From assembly GCF_947496075.1 (NCBI RefSeq), contig NZ_CANMBJ010000004.1, positions 806,001 through 870,000 on the forward strand: 64,000 nt of DNA, in the 5' to 3' direction. The position numbers and the translations under genes were made by a program. This document shows, in pieces, positions 8,584 to 18,713 of the stretch. This DNA comes from an uncultured Tateyamaria sp. GTDB taxonomy: Bacteria; Pseudomonadota; Alphaproteobacteria; Rhodobacterales; Rhodobacteraceae. Position 1 is the first letter of the stretch; each line of letters starts with the position of its first letter. The notes beneath the pieces were generated by a model, which saw only the letters and a list, made by a program, of their open reading frames with translations, did no database searches and had not been told where the DNA came from.

Positions 8584-10838
8584 CAGCCCACCTTGCACGC
8601 AGCGAGAACGGCCATATTGAGAATGTCATTCGCCGTTGAAACCGAGGAACAGATCTGGATCGATCCTCCCACTCCGGCAAGGATTGGGCCAATAACAGTC
8701 GCCCCACCCATCTCTTGCATCAGCTTGACCGAAATGCTGGCCGAGTGGCGCGCTGGAACAACAAGAATGTTGGCCGGTCCGGTCAGACGCGAGAATGGGT
8801 AGGCTGCTTGCGCCTGTGCATTTAGGGCGACATCAACGGTCATCTCGCCTTCGTACTCAAAATCCACACCGCGCTGATCCAGCACGACTGGCGCCTTGTG
8901 CATCTTTTCAGCCCGCTCCGACACCGGGTACCCGAATGTCGAGAAACTCACGAAAGCGACTCGCGGCTCCAGGCCCATATTCCTGGCGACTACGGCAGCC
9001 TGCTCTGCGATATCCGCAAGGTCCTCTTCATCCGGCCACTCGTGCACCAACGTATCCGTGATGAATACGATGCGACCTTTGTGAATGAGCGCGGTAACAC
9101 CTGCAGCTTTGCTTTTCTCGTTCACATCAAAAACGTGACCGATACGGTCCAGAATATGCGCAGACTTGCGCGTTGCGCCCGTCACAATACCGTCGCCATG
9201 CCCATGCGCCAGCATGAGCGCTGCAAACACGTGGCGGTCCCTTGCTGCAAGGCGATGGATGTCCTGCCGGTCAAACCCACCGCGTTTCAGCCGGTCATAG
9301 AGATGCGACTTGTAGGCATCCAGATGCGTGGTGTTTGCGGCATTCACCACATCCAACTCGCGCACGGCATCACCCAAACCAGCGGTTTCCAGCTTGGCTT
9401 TGACGTCGTCCTGACGACCGACAACCAAGGCTTTGCCAAATCCATTGCGTTGGTACATCACTGCGGCGCGCAAGACGCGGGGATCGTCGCCTTCGGCAAA
9501 GATCATGCGGGCCTGGGCAGCGCGTGCCCGAGCGTTGATGCCCGTCAGAATACTGGCCGTCGGATCCATGCGCGACTTAAGGCTGAGTTCATAGGCTTCC
9601 ATGTCGATGATCGGGCGACGGGCCGCACCTGTATCCATCCCAGCCTTTGCGACGGCAGGTGGAATGCGATGGATCAAGCGCGGGTCAAAAGGGGTCGGGA
9701 TGATATAGTCGCGCCCGAAGGACAGGGACTTGCCATAAGCCAGCGCAACTTCGTCCGGTACATCCTCGCGCGCCAAAGCAGCAAGGGCATGTGCGCAGGC
9801 AATCTTCATCTCGTCATTGATGGCGCGGGCGTTGATGTCCAAGGCACCGCGGAACAAGTACGGGAACCCAAGCACGTTGTTGACCTGGTTCGGGTAGTCA
9901 CTGCGACCGGTGGCAACGATGGCATCCATCCGCACCTCATGCGCCTCTTCAGGTGTAATCTCGGGATCAGGGTTTGCCATAGCAAAGATGACCGGATTGT
10001 CGCCCATGCTTTCGACCATTGCGGGCGTCACCGCACCTTTTACCGATACGCCCAGAAACACATCTGCGCCCTTCATGGCGCTTTCGAGCGTGCGCAGTTC
10101 AGTTTTGACCGCGTGGGCTGACTTCCATTGGTTCATCCCCTCGGTCCGACCTTGGTAGATGACGCCCTTGGTATCGCAAACAATGCAGTTCTCATGCCGC
10201 GCGCCCATGGATTTCAGCAGCTCAATGCAAGCAATCCCGGCAGCACCTGCCCCGTTTAGAACAATCTTCACATCCTCGATCTTTTTGCCCGAAATATGCA
10301 GCGCGTTGATCAACCCTGCCGCACAAATCACAGCGGTGCCGTGCTGGTCATCGTGGAAGACCGGGATATCCATCTCTTCCTTCAGGCGCTGTTCGATGAT
10401 GAAACATTCGGGCGCCTTGATGTCCTCAAGGTTAATACCGCCAAAGGTGGGTCCCATCAGCCTGACGGCCTGACAGAACGCATCCGGGTCTTCGGTATCG
10501 AGTTCAATATCGATGGAATTCACGTCGGCAAAGCGTTTGAACAGGACGGCCTTGCCTTCCATTACCGGTTTTGAGCCCAGCGCGCCCAAGTTGCCAAGTC
10601 CCAGAACGGCAGTGCCATTCGAAATGACCGCCACAAGGTTACCCTTGTTCGTATAATCATAGGCCGTTTCGGGATTTTCAGCGATAGCCTCACACGGGAC
10701 AGCAACGCCCGGGCTATACGCAAGGCTCAGATCCCGTTGGGTCGTCATTGGCACTGTGGCCTGGATCTCGAATTTGCCGGGTGTGGGTTCCATGTGGAAC
10801 GCCAATGCATCCTCCGGCGTGACCTTTGTCTTGCTCAT
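8583..10838 (-). CDS. maeB: NADP-dependent malic enzyme with phosphotransacetylase-like domain
   Basis: The 751-residue protein is the large bacterial MaeB type. Residues about 1-430 are the malic enzyme part, with the malate/metal region ([13 protein letters not shown]) and the nucleotide-binding [14 protein letters not shown]. Residues about 430-751 are a phosphotransacetylase-like domain that in studied relatives lacks transacetylase activity and serves in oligomerisation and acetyl-CoA control. The enzyme decarboxylates malate to pyruvate with NADP and feeds gluconeogenic or NADPH needs. It is followed by the sugar kinase with a one-base overlap, and is divergent from mutS with 121 bases between starts. 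Confidence 0.95.
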   Translation of the reverse strand: MSKTKVTPEDALAFHMEPTPGKFEIQATVPMTTQRDLSLAYSPGVAVPCEAIAENPETAYDYTNKGNLVAVISNGTAVLGLGNLGALGSKPVMEGKAVLFKRFADVNSIDIELDTEDPDAFCQAVRLMGPTFGGINLEDIKAPECFIIEQRLKEEMDIPVFHDDQHGTAVICAAGLINALHISGKKIEDVKIVLNGAGAAGIACIELLKSMGARHENCIVCDTKGVIYQGRTEGMNQWKSAHAVKTELRTLESAMKGADVFLGVSVKGAVTPAMVESMGDNPVIFAMANPDPEITPEEAHEVRMDAIVATGRSDYPNQVNNVLGFPYLFRGALDINARAINDEMKIACAHALAALAREDVPDEVALAYGKSLSFGRDYIIPTPFDPRLIHRIPPAVAKAGMDTGAARRPIIDMEAYELSLKSRMDPTASILTGINARARAAQARMIFAEGDDPRVLRAAVMYQRNGFGKALVVGRQDDVKAKLETAGLGDAVRELDVVNAANTTHLDAYKSHLYDRLKRGGFDRQDIHRLAARDRHVFAALMLAHGHGDGIVTGATRKSAHILDRIGHVFDVNEKSKAAGVTALIHKGRIVFITDTLVHEWPDEEDLADIAEQAAVVARNMGLEPRVAFVSFSTFGYPVSERAEKMHKAPVVLDQRGVDFEYEGEMTVDVALNAQAQAAYPFSRLTGPANILVVPARHSASISVKLMQEMGGATVIGPILAGVGGSIQICSSVSTANDILNMAVLAACKVG

Positions 10839-10959
10839 GTGCGGCTGTCCTCCCGTGACACCATGGCCTCTTAACCTGCCGGATGCCGCGCCTCAATCGA
10901 CTTTGGCTTTTACTCGGGTCACACCGTTTGTAATGTCGCGCGACGAACAGGGGGATGTC

Positions 10960-13590
10960 ATGTCAGTCACGCCGATGATGGCGCAATATCTCGAGATCAA
11001 GGCAGCGCATCCCGGTGCGCTCTTGTTTTATCGGATGGGCGATTTTTACGAGATGTTCTTTGACGACGCGGTTGCGGCAGCCGAGGCGTTGGACATCGCA
11101 CTGACCAAGCGTGGCAAGCATGACGGCGCGGACATCCCGATGTGCGGCGTACCGGTGCATTCTGCCGAGGGGTATCTGCTGACTCTGATCCGAAAAGGGT
11201 TCCGGGTTGCCGTATGCGAGCAGATGGAAAGTCCGGCAGAAGCGAAAAAGCGCGGATCGAAGTCCGTCGTAAAGCGCGATGTGGTGCGGTTGGTGACACC
11301 CGGTACGCTGACCGAAGATACGTTGCTTGAGGCGCGGCGACATAATTTCCTCGCTGCATTTGCTGATGTGCGGGGCCAAGGGGCGCTGGCTTGGGTTGAT
11401 ATTTCGACGGGCGCATTTTCTGTCATGTCGCTCGATTTGGCTTTGTTAGGGCCTGAATTGGCACGTCTTGCGCCGTCCGAACTGATCGTCACCGACGCGA
11501 AGGAAGCCGATTTGCGCCCTTTGGTCGAGGAGTTCGGCATTTCAGTCACAACACTCGGCGGCGCGGCATTTGACAGCTCGGCCGGAGCGGAACGCCTGGG
11601 TGCACTGTTCAATGTGCAGACATTGGATGCGTTCGGAAACTTCGCACGGGCCGAAATCGGCGCAATGGGGGCGCTGGTCGAATATCTCGAGATCACGCAG
11701 AAAGGCAAACTGCCCCTGCTGCGCCCTCCTCGACAAGAGGTTCAGGCGCGAACCGTACAGATCGATGCCGCTACCCGTCGCAATCTTGAGCTGACATCCG
11801 CCTTGTCCGGTGGGCGCAGCGGGTCGTTGCTGTCTGTGATCGACCAAACCGTCACGGCGGCCGGTGCGCGCTTGCTGGAGCGGCGTCTGGCCTCTCCTTC
11901 CCGCGTGTTAGAGACAATTTCTGATCGCTTGGATGCGGTAGATTTTAGTGTTGAGCATACCAGTTTCACTCAAGCAACCCGGGACACGCTGAAGCGCGTG
12001 CCGGATATGGATCGCGCGCTATCTCGACTGTCCTTGGACAGAGGAGGTCCGCGTGACCTTGCTGCCCTCCGCAACGGCTTGGCGCAGGCGCAAACCTTGT
12101 TTGATACGCGTCCAGAGGAGATGCCGCCACTTCTGTCAGGCGCGTTCAAGGATTTGGCCGGTCATTCAGATCTGATTGATCGACTGGAAAATGATTTGGT
12201 GGCGGACCCTCCGCTTCTTGCGCGAGATGGGGGGTTCATCGCGTCAGGCTGCGACGAAGAACTGGATGAAGCGCGACAACTTCGTGACGAAGGCCGATCA
12301 GTTATCGCAAAGATGCAACAGGACTATGCCGCGCAATCCGGCGTCCAATCGCTCAAGATCAAACACAATAACGTACTGGGTTATTTTATCGAGGTCACGG
12401 CAACGCATGCGGACAAGATGATGTCGGCGCCGCTCAACGAAACCTTCATTCACCGCCAAACGACGGCCAATCAGGTGCGTTTCACCACTGTAGAGCTGTC
12501 CGATCTGGAAACCCGCATTCTGAACGCTGGCGGTCGGGCACTTGTCATCGAAAAGCGTCTCTATGAAAGGCTAAAGCTGTTAATTTTGGATCAAGCGGCC
12601 AAAATCAGCCAGACGGCAAGGGCCCTTGCCGAGATTGACCTGGCAACTGCACTTGCTGATTTGGCGACGTCAAAGAACTGGTGCAAGCCGGAGATCGACA
12701 GCTCACGTGCATTCGCGGTGGAGGGTGGACGTCATCCAGTTGTGGAACACGCCCTTTCGCAACAGGGTGGATCGCCATTCATCGCCAATGACTGCGAACT
12801 CAATTCAGACGACGGCGCAGCGGTTTGGCTTTTGACCGGGCCAAACATGTCGGGTAAATCGACATTCCTGCGACAGAACGCACTGATCGCAATTCTGGCA
12901 CAGATGGGCAGTTTTGTTCCGGCCCGCTCTGCACATATCGGTCTGGTCAGCCAAATCTTCAGCCGTGTGGGCGCGTCCGACGATTTGGCCCGGGGTCGTT
13001 CAACCTTCATGGTCGAGATGGTGGAAACGGCGGCAATTCTGAATCAAGCGGATGATCGTGCACTTGTTATTCTTGACGAGATCGGACGCGGAACGGCCAC
13101 CTACGATGGGCTGTCGATTGCATGGGCGACGCTGGAACATCTGCATGATGTGAACAAGTCGCGGGCGCTGTTTGCCACACATTATCACGAGATGACGGCG
13201 CTGGCTGGCAAGCTGAACGGAGTCGAGAATGCGACCGTGTCAGTCAAGGAGTGGGATGGGGAGGTCATCTTCCTGCACGAAGTTAAGCGCGGAGCAGCCG
13301 ACCGATCCTACGGTGTTCAGGTCGCGCAGCTGGCAGGACTGCCTCCAGCAGTTATTGCCCGCGCCCGCGTTGTTCTGGATGCGCTGGAAAGTGGTGAACG
13401 CGAAGGTGGTGCGACACAAAAAACCTTGATCGACGATTTGCCTCTGTTCTCAGCAACGCCGGCGCCACAGCCTGTGAAAACGGTGAATTCGCCCGCGCTA
13501 GAGATGCTCGAAGACATTCATCCGGATGAGCTGACTCCGCGGGAAGCGCTCGACATCATCTACAAACTGAAAGACGCGGCCAAATCCTGA
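10960..13590 (+). CDS. mutS: DNA mismatch repair protein MutS
   Basis: The 876-residue protein binds mismatches and starts mismatch repair. The mismatch-contacting motif GDFYEMF lies near residue 27, where the phenylalanine and glutamate insert at the mispair. The ATPase domain has Walker A GPNMSGKSTFLRQ near 626-638 and Walker B ILDEIGRGTATYDG. The C-terminal tail includes the dimerisation/tetramer-like stretch near LTPREALDIIYKLKD. The ATG at 10960 follows CAGGGGGATGTC; an ATG at 10933 and more distal starts lack a ribosome site and would give an untypical N terminus. No mutL is near. A hairpin overlaps the stop codon. Confidence 0.97.
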   Translation: MSVTPMMAQYLEIKAAHPGALLFYRMGDFYEMFFDDAVAAAEALDIALTKRGKHDGADIPMCGVPVHSAEGYLLTLIRKGFRVAVCEQMESPAEAKKRGSKSVVKRDVVRLVTPGTLTEDTLLEARRHNFLAAFADVRGQGALAWVDISTGAFSVMSLDLALLGPELARLAPSELIVTDAKEADLRPLVEEFGISVTTLGGAAFDSSAGAERLGALFNVQTLDAFGNFARAEIGAMGALVEYLEITQKGKLPLLRPPRQEVQARTVQIDAATRRNLELTSALSGGRSGSLLSVIDQTVTAAGARLLERRLASPSRVLETISDRLDAVDFSVEHTSFTQATRDTLKRVPDMDRALSRLSLDRGGPRDLAALRNGLAQAQTLFDTRPEEMPPLLSGAFKDLAGHSDLIDRLENDLVADPPLLARDGGFIASGCDEELDEARQLRDEGRSVIAKMQQDYAAQSGVQSLKIKHNNVLGYFIEVTATHADKMMSAPLNETFIHRQTTANQVRFTTVELSDLETRILNAGGRALVIEKRLYERLKLLILDQAAKISQTARALAEIDLATALADLATSKNWCKPEIDSSRAFAVEGGRHPVVEHALSQQGGSPFIANDCELNSDDGAAVWLLTGPNMSGKSTFLRQNALIAILAQMGSFVPARSAHIGLVSQIFSRVGASDDLARGRSTFMVEMVETAAILNQADDRALVILDEIGRGTATYDGLSIAWATLEHLHDVNKSRALFATHYHEMTALAGKLNGVENATVSVKEWDGEVIFLHEVKRGAADRSYGVQVAQLAGLPPAVIARARVVLDALESGEREGGATQKTLIDDLPLFSATPAPQPVKTVNSPALEMLEDIHPDELTPREALDIIYKLKDAAKS

Positions 13591-13598
13591 CCGCGTCT
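13572..13598 (+). terminator. Possible weak terminator at the mutS stop
   Basis: An 8-base perfect inverted repeat (AGACGCGG / CCGCGTCT) spans the mutS stop codon with an 11-base loop. The run of T after it is poor (CTGCTGTTTG), so intrinsic termination is only possible. It lies between the convergent mutS and grpE genes. Confidence 0.35.
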
Positions 13599-13624
13599 CT
13601 GCTGTTTGTCAGATTGTTGAGACG

Positions 13625-14188
13625 TCAGCTTGCAGGCGTAGAAGACACGCCAACTTGCGCCGGGCGCAGCAGACGGTCGTGCAACATGAACCCTTCTACA
13701 GAGACCTGAATGATCTCTCCAGCCCTGGTACCTGGCACGGGCGCTTCGAACATCGCTTGGTGATGCTGAGGATCAAAGGTGTCGCCGACTTCGGGCGAAA
13801 TCCGCTCAATCCCATGCTTCTTGAACACGTTCAGCAGCTCGCGCATGGTCAACTCGACGCCCTCAAGCAGCGCCGCAGACACTTCGCGCTGTTCTTCGGT
13901 CGCCGACTCAAGCGCACGCTTCATGTTGTCATAAACAGGCAGCATATCGCGGGCCAGTTTCGACCCGCCATAATTCTCGGCCTCGCGCCGATCTTTTTCA
14001 GACCGCTTGCGCGCGTTTTCGGCATCTGCCAACGCACGCATGAAGCGGTCTTTCAGTTGATCCCGCTCGGCACGCAATTGATCAAGCTCAAGCGCTTCAT
14101 CATCAATTTCAGCCATCTCTTCGGCATATTCTTCTTCCGCGGCGATATCGATGTCGTCAAGAAAATCGTCGTTCTTGGGCTCAGCCAT
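13625..14188 (-). CDS. grpE: GrpE nucleotide exchange factor
   Basis: A 187-residue co-chaperone that releases ADP from DnaK. It has an acidic N-terminal segment (residues 1-35, DFLDDIDIAAEEEYAEEM), a long coiled coil at about 35-95, then the compact beta domain with the family signature near PGTRAGEIIQVSVEGFMLHDRLLRPAQVGVS. It lies 3 bases downstream of hrcA and is surely cotranscribed with it, but dnaK and dnaJ are not in the window. The order hrcA-grpE apart from dnaKJ is usual in this group. Confidence 0.96.
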   Translation of the reverse strand: MAEPKNDDFLDDIDIAAEEEYAEEMAEIDDEALELDQLRAERDQLKDRFMRALADAENARKRSEKDRREAENYGGSKLARDMLPVYDNMKRALESATEEQREVSAALLEGVELTMRELLNVFKKHGIERISPEVGDTFDPQHHQAMFEAPVPGTRAGEIIQVSVEGFMLHDRLLRPAQVGVSSTPAS

Positions 14189-14191
14189 GTT

Positions 14192-15262
14192 TCACCTTTC
14201 ATTGCGGTCGGTCAGCATCCGCCCGACCAGCTGGGCTGTGTAATCCACAATCGGAACGATCCGGCCATAGTTCAGCCGCGTGGGTCCGATGACCCCAACC
14301 GCTCCGATAATCTTTCGATCCGCGTTCATATATGGGGAAACCACCAAAGAGGAACCCGAAAGTGAGAAAAGTTTGTTCTCTGAGCCAATAAAAATGCGCA
14401 CACCATCGCCGTCCTGGGTCAGGTCCAAAAATTCAGCGATATCCCGTTTACGTTCCAGGTCGTCAAACAGCGTGCGGATACGCTCCAAGTCTTCAGCTTG
14501 TGTCGATTCGTCGAGAAGGTTGGACCGACCGCGGACGATCAAGCGTTCGGGCGTGTCCCCCTCGCCTTCCCACTTGGCTAGCCCGCTTTCGACCAAGGCA
14601 CGCGACAGCGCATCGATCTCTTGCCGACGATCCACGATCTCACGCTGAACGATGGTCTTCACCTCGCTCAAGGTTCGACCTTCGATGATTGCGTTCAGGA
14701 AGTTTGCTGCCTCGCGCATCGAGGATGGCGTTTGCCCGGGGGGCGGTTGAAACAAACGGTTTTCAACATGCCCATCTGCGAACACCAGGACAACCAAAGC
14801 TTGTTCGGGACCCAGCGGCACGAAATCCAAATGCTTGATTTCCGCTTCGTGTTTGGGTGTCAGGACCAGCGATGCGCCGTGGGTGACGCCGGACAAGGCA
14901 GAACCGACGCGGTCCAGCAAGCCGCTTACATCCCGTTCATTCGATCCAAGCGTCGCGTCTATCTTTTCCTTGTCCGAGTCGTCCGGGACTCCTACCTCCA
15001 GCAACCCATCGACAAACATGCGCAACCCGAGCTGTGTGGGGATTCGTCCGGCGCTGATATGCGGGCTGTTGAGCAGGCCCATGAATTCGAGGTCCTGCAT
15101 TACATTGCGGATGGTTGCAGCGCTGACCTTTTCGCTGAAGTCACGGGTCAAGGTGCGTGAACCTACTGGATCCCCGGAATCCAGGTACCCTTCGACCACA
15201 CGGCGAAACACCTCGCGTGAGCGATCGTTCATCTCGTCCAGAAGTTTCTGTGTATCGGTCAT
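14192..15262 (-). CDS. hrcA: Heat-inducible transcription repressor HrcA
   Basis: The 356-residue protein has an N-terminal winged-helix DNA-binding domain (residues about 5-90, with the segment SEKVSAATIRNVMQDLEFMGLL). A GAF-like middle and a C-terminal dimer domain (VIGPTRLNYGRIVPIVDYTAQLV) follow. HrcA represses chaperone genes by binding the CIRCE inverted repeat. I found no CIRCE half sites (TTAGCACTC) in its own upstream region, so any autoregulation is not through a canonical site here. grpE follows after 3 bases. A sigma70-like promoter ends almost at the ATG. Confidence 0.94.
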   Translation of the reverse strand: MTDTQKLLDEMNDRSREVFRRVVEGYLDSGDPVGSRTLTRDFSEKVSAATIRNVMQDLEFMGLLNSPHISAGRIPTQLGLRMFVDGLLEVGVPDDSDKEKIDATLGSNERDVSGLLDRVGSALSGVTHGASLVLTPKHEAEIKHLDFVPLGPEQALVVLVFADGHVENRLFQPPPGQTPSSMREAANFLNAIIEGRTLSEVKTIVQREIVDRRQEIDALSRALVESGLAKWEGEGDTPERLIVRGRSNLLDESTQAEDLERIRTLFDDLERKRDIAEFLDLTQDGDGVRIFIGSENKLFSLSGSSLVVSPYMNADRKIIGAVGVIGPTRLNYGRIVPIVDYTAQLVGRMLTDRNER

Positions 15263-15298
15263 CGATTGGTATTAAAGGGCGCAGGTTTCAAAGGTCAA
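15262..15298 (-). promoter_or_regulatory. Candidate sigma70-type promoter of hrcA, possibly leaderless
   Basis: On the minus strand TTGACC (15298-15293) and TTAATA (15275-15270) are separated by exactly 17 bases. Transcription would start about 7-8 bases after the -10 box, which is at or next to the hrcA ATG at 15262. There is no ribosome site before that ATG, which agrees with a leaderless message. This is read by eye from two hexamers only. Confidence 0.4.
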
Positions 15299-15362
15299 TC
15301 GGGGTTGCCAGTGGGCACGGCCCAAGGCTATCCCCGTTTCATACATGAAATAAGGAAATCAC

Positions 15363-16076
15363 ATGCGCCCCTCCGGTCGAGAACTGAGCGAAATGCGGTC
15401 CGTTTCCATCGAAACAGGCTTTACCAAACACGCCGAAGGGTCGGCCCTGATCAAAGTGGGCGACACGCATGTACTGTGTACTGCAACGATCGAGGATCGC
15501 GTGCCTCCGTTCATCAAGGGATCCGGGCTTGGCTGGGTGACAGCAGAGTACGGAATGCTGCCGCGCGCAACCAACACACGGATGCGCCGGGAGGCGGCCT
15601 CGGGCAAGCAGGGCGGTCGAACTGTTGAAATACAAAGGCTTATTGGCAGATCTCTCCGGGCTGGGGTTGATCGCGTCGCCTTGGGTGAACGCCAGATCAC
15701 TGTCGATTGCGACGTGCTGCAAGCAGATGGCGGTACACGTTGTGCATCCATTACAGGTGGCTGGGTGGCACTTAAACTGGCAGTGAACAAGTTGATGAAA
15801 GCCGGAGACGTAGTGGCTGATCCGCTGGTGTCCCCGGTCGCGGCTGTCAGCTGCGGTATCTATGCCGGTCAACCTGTGCTTGATCTCGATTATCCCGAAG
15901 ACAGCGAAGCAGGCGTCGACGGCAACTTTATCATGACCGGTGACAAACAACTTATCGAAGTCCAAATGAGTGCCGAGGGAGCCACCTTTAGCCGCGATCA
16001 GATGAATGCGCTGATGGACCTTGCCGATAAGGGAGTCAGCGAGTTGGTGGCCATGCAACAAAGCGCAACCACATGA
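15363..16076 (+). CDS. rph: Ribonuclease PH
   Basis: The 237-residue phosphorolytic 3'-5' exoribonuclease trims tRNA 3' ends using phosphate. The family N terminus [12 protein letters not shown] is present, with the phosphate-binding region [19 protein letters not shown] near residues 60-78, and [12 protein letters not shown] follows. Length is that of a full active enzyme. AAGGAAATCAC precedes the ATG. Its stop overlaps the rdgB start (ATGA), giving a tight rph-rdgB-hemW unit that is divergent from hrcA. Confidence 0.97.
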   Translation: MRPSGRELSEMRSVSIETGFTKHAEGSALIKVGDTHVLCTATIEDRVPPFIKGSGLGWVTAEYGMLPRATNTRMRREAASGKQGGRTVEIQRLIGRSLRAGVDRVALGERQITVDCDVLQADGGTRCASITGGWVALKLAVNKLMKAGDVVADPLVSPVAAVSCGIYAGQPVLDLDYPEDSEAGVDGNFIMTGDKQLIEVQMSAEGATFSRDQMNALMDLADKGVSELVAMQQSATT

Positions 16077-16684
16077 CCCGACGGTTCGAAGGAGACCGAA
16101 TTCTAGTCGCCACTCACAACGCCGGAAAGCTGGAAGAGATGGAGCAATTGTTCCAGCCTTTCGGAGTGCAGGTCGTTGGCGCGGCAGAAATGAAGTTACT
16201 GGAGCCCGAAGAAACGGAAACCACATTTGTTGGCAATGCCCGGATCAAGGCGGTTGCTGCCGTTAAGGCGACAGGTTTGCCAGCGCTTGCCGACGATTCC
16301 GGCATCGAGGTTGACGGCCTTGGCGGCGCGCCAGGCGTATACACTGCGGATTGGGCAGAAACGCCAAACGGCCGTGATTTCATGATGGCCATGACACGTA
16401 CCCATTCCGAACTGATGGAACGCAGGGCAGCGCGGCCATGGACCGCACGGTTCTGCTCGACCCTTGTTCTGGCTTGGCCAGATGGGCACGAAGAAATATT
16501 TGCCGGGACGGTTGAAGGTACGCTGGTTTGGCCGGTGCGCGGTCAACTTGGCCATGGGTATGACCCAATGTTCCAGCCGATCGGCTATGATCGCACTTTT
16601 GCCGAGATGCCTTCGGATGAAAAAAATGCGATCAGCCACCGCGCGGACAGCTTCAAGAAACTGATTGCAGGCTGCTTTGGCTGA
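16073..16684 (+). CDS. rdgB: XTP/dITP pyrophosphatase (RdgB/HAM1 family)
   Basis: The 203-residue enzyme removes non-canonical purine triphosphates (ITP, dITP, XTP) so they are not built into DNA. The N-terminal nucleotide-binding signature [14 protein letters not shown] is present, and the catalytic region [25 protein letters not shown] lies at about residues 74-98. The C-terminal [10 protein letters not shown] is typical. It starts inside the rph stop (ATGA) and its 3' end overlaps the start of hemW, so the three are one translational unit. Confidence 0.95.
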   Translation: MTRRFEGDRILVATHNAGKLEEMEQLFQPFGVQVVGAAEMKLLEPEETETTFVGNARIKAVAAVKATGLPALADDSGIEVDGLGGAPGVYTADWAETPNGRDFMMAMTRTHSELMERRAARPWTARFCSTLVLAWPDGHEEIFAGTVEGTLVWPVRGQLGHGYDPMFQPIGYDRTFAEMPSDEKNAISHRADSFKKLIAGCFG

Positions 16685-17822
16685 GGATTGGGAAGCGGGT
16701 GGCTTCGGCCTTTACATCCACTGGCCGTTTTGCGCGGCCAAATGCCCATATTGCGATTTCAACAGCCACGTCACTCAATCGGTGGATCACGATGCTTGGC
16801 GTGATGCCCTCGTGTCAGAGGTTGAACGCGTCGGCGTTCTGACGAAGACCCGCGTTTTGCGGTCCGTCTTTTTCGGCGGTGGTACACCAAGCTTGATGGC
16901 CCCGAAAACGGCCGAAGCCATACTTGATACCGTCGCAAAGACATGGCCGCTCGCCAATGATGTCGAGGTCACACTTGAGGCCAACCCCACATCTGTTGAG
17001 GCAGACAAGTTCGCCGCCTTTCGTTCTGCCGGTGTGAATCGGGTATCCATGGGCATACAGGCGTTGAACGATCCGGATCTGCGTGCGCTTGGGCGTTTGC
17101 ACACAGCTGCCGAAGGTTTGGCTGCGTTTGACATCGCGCGCTCCACCTTTGACCGAGTTAGCTTTGATCTGATGTACGGTCGCCAAAACCAGTCTCTCAC
17201 CCAATGGGAAGCAGAGTTGAGAAACGCCTTGGCCCTTGGGTTGGATCATGTGTCACTGTATCAGCTTACCATTGAACCAGGTACGGCATTTGGTGACCGG
17301 TACAAACGCGGAAAGCTGAGTGGCCTCCCGAATGATGATTTGTCGGCAGACATGTACAGCCTGACGCAGGATGTGTGTTCAGAGTTTGGAATGCCGCGAT
17401 ACGAAGTGTCGAACCATGCGAGGGATGGTGCGGAATCTCGTCACAATCTGATCTATTGGCGATACGGTGACTACGCGGGCATCGGACCCGGCGCACATGG
17501 TCGGCTGACGTTGCAAGGGCAACGACGAGCAACTGAGCAACCGCGAATGCCTGCAGCTTGGCTACGTGACGACAACAGAACAAACGAAGAAGTCTTGTCA
17601 GGCGTGGATCAGGCTGTTGAATTCCTGATGATGGGCCTTCGATTGGCGGAAGGCGTTGATTTGGATCGGTATACTCAACTGGCCAATCAACCATTGGACA
17701 GCACCCGGATAAGTGAGCTTGCCGATATGGGCCTTGTCACCCAAAGAGATCGTAGATTATCCGTTACAAATCAGGGGTTTAGTCTGTTGAACGGCGTATT
17801 GCGCGCCCTTTTGAATGACTAG
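16665..17822 (+). CDS. hemW: HemW radical-SAM haem chaperone
   Basis: About 385 residues. The radical-SAM cluster motif is YIHWPFCAAKCPYCDFNSH (CxxxCxxC, with a fourth C-terminal-side residue as in HemW), near residues 17-35. The motif and the length fit HemW, once called oxygen-independent coproporphyrinogen oxidase-like but now known to bind haem. There is no ATG before the motif; the start is TTG at 16665 or TTG at 16677, both within the end of rdgB, so translation is coupled. The absence of the fourth HemN-type cysteine pattern argues for HemW over HemN. The exact start is unsure. Confidence 0.9.
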   Translation: MQAALAEDWEAGGFGLYIHWPFCAAKCPYCDFNSHVTQSVDHDAWRDALVSEVERVGVLTKTRVLRSVFFGGGTPSLMAPKTAEAILDTVAKTWPLANDVEVTLEANPTSVEADKFAAFRSAGVNRVSMGIQALNDPDLRALGRLHTAAEGLAAFDIARSTFDRVSFDLMYGRQNQSLTQWEAELRNALALGLDHVSLYQLTIEPGTAFGDRYKRGKLSGLPNDDLSADMYSLTQDVCSEFGMPRYEVSNHARDGAESRHNLIYWRYGDYAGIGPGAHGRLTLQGQRRATEQPRMPAAWLRDDNRTNEEVLSGVDQAVEFLMMGLRLAEGVDLDRYTQLANQPLDSTRISELADMGLVTQRDRRLSVTNQGFSLLNGVLRALLND

Positions 17823-18712
17823 GTAGAACTCAAACGCCGGCACAGGTCATCAAGCTGGTCCAAACTCTCGTATTGCAGTGTCAGAGTGCCAGATTCGCCG
17901 TCCGGCTTGTGCGTCAAAGACACCTTTACCCCCGTTGCCGCCGACAGATCATCTTCAAGAGCGCGCGTATCAGCGTCCTTATTTGGTGCTTTGGGCTTGG
18001 ATGATCCCTTGAAGATATTGTCGCTGACATCTTCCGATGCTTTCTTAACAAGTGCTTCAGTTGCGCGGACGGATAGCCCCCCGGCAATCACCTTCTTGGC
18101 AAGCGCGCTGGGATCATCCGCAGTAATCAACGCCCGGGCGTGTCCAGCACTCAGGGAACCATCAACGACAGAGGCTTGAATGTCATTGGGAAGCTGCAGC
18201 AGCCGTAACAGGTTTGCAATATGGCTGCGCGATTTGCCCAGTGCCTCGGCCATCTTCTCTTGCGTATGACCGAAACGGTCCATCAGCTGCTTATAGCCAG
18301 CAGCTTCTTCGATGGGGTTCAGGTCAGCCCGCTGGATGTTTTCGATGATCGCCACTTCCAGGACTTCGGTGTCCGAGAAATCGCGCACCAGAACCGGAAG
18401 GTCGTGAAGCTGTGCTTGTTGCGCAGCGCGCCAGCGGCGCTCGCCGGCAACAATCTCGTACTCATCTCCGGCAGGCCGAACGATCAAGGGCTGCAAGACA
18501 CCCTTTTCTTTAATGGATGCGACCAAATCCTCCAGCGGGCCAGCATCGAACTGACGCCGTGGCTGGTTTGGGTTGGGCTTGATCTTTTCGATCGGGATGC
18601 GTTGCTCGCCCGAGCCACCGGATGTGGTATCTGTCAAAACTGGTTCCGCAACATCTGCCATCAATGCAGAAAGCCCGCGCCCCAAACCACGTTTCTTGTC
18701 GTTGCTTGCCAT
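17819..18712 (-). CDS. parB: Chromosome partitioning protein ParB (CTP-dependent clamp)
   Basis: The 297-residue protein has a ParA-stimulating N-terminal tail (RGLGRGLSALMAD) and the CTP-binding domain, with GERRWRAAQ and ENIQRADLNPIEEA near residues 92-120. The parS-binding helix-turn-helix follows (TQEKMAEALGKSRSHIANLLRLL), then a linker and a C-terminal dimer domain. It loads on parS as a sliding clamp and, with ParA, segregates the origin. It lies 1 base after parA. Two perfect parS sites lie about 1.4 and 3.3 kb upstream, inside rsmG and mnmG. It converges on hemW with a 4-base overlap. Confidence 0.97.
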   Translation of the reverse strand: MASNDKKRGLGRGLSALMADVAEPVLTDTTSGGSGEQRIPIEKIKPNPNQPRRQFDAGPLEDLVASIKEKGVLQPLIVRPAGDEYEIVAGERRWRAAQQAQLHDLPVLVRDFSDTEVLEVAIIENIQRADLNPIEEAAGYKQLMDRFGHTQEKMAEALGKSRSHIANLLRLLQLPNDIQASVVDGSLSAGHARALITADDPSALAKKVIAGGLSVRATEALVKKASEDVSDNIFKGSSKPKAPNKDADTRALEDDLSAATGVKVSLTHKPDGESGTLTLQYESLDQLDDLCRRLSST

Positions 18713-18713
18713 G

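Noticed and set aside
8898-10121. Long open frame on the plus strand opposite maeB
   Set aside because: No ribosome site and no family features; maeB on the other strand is clear, so this is a shadow.
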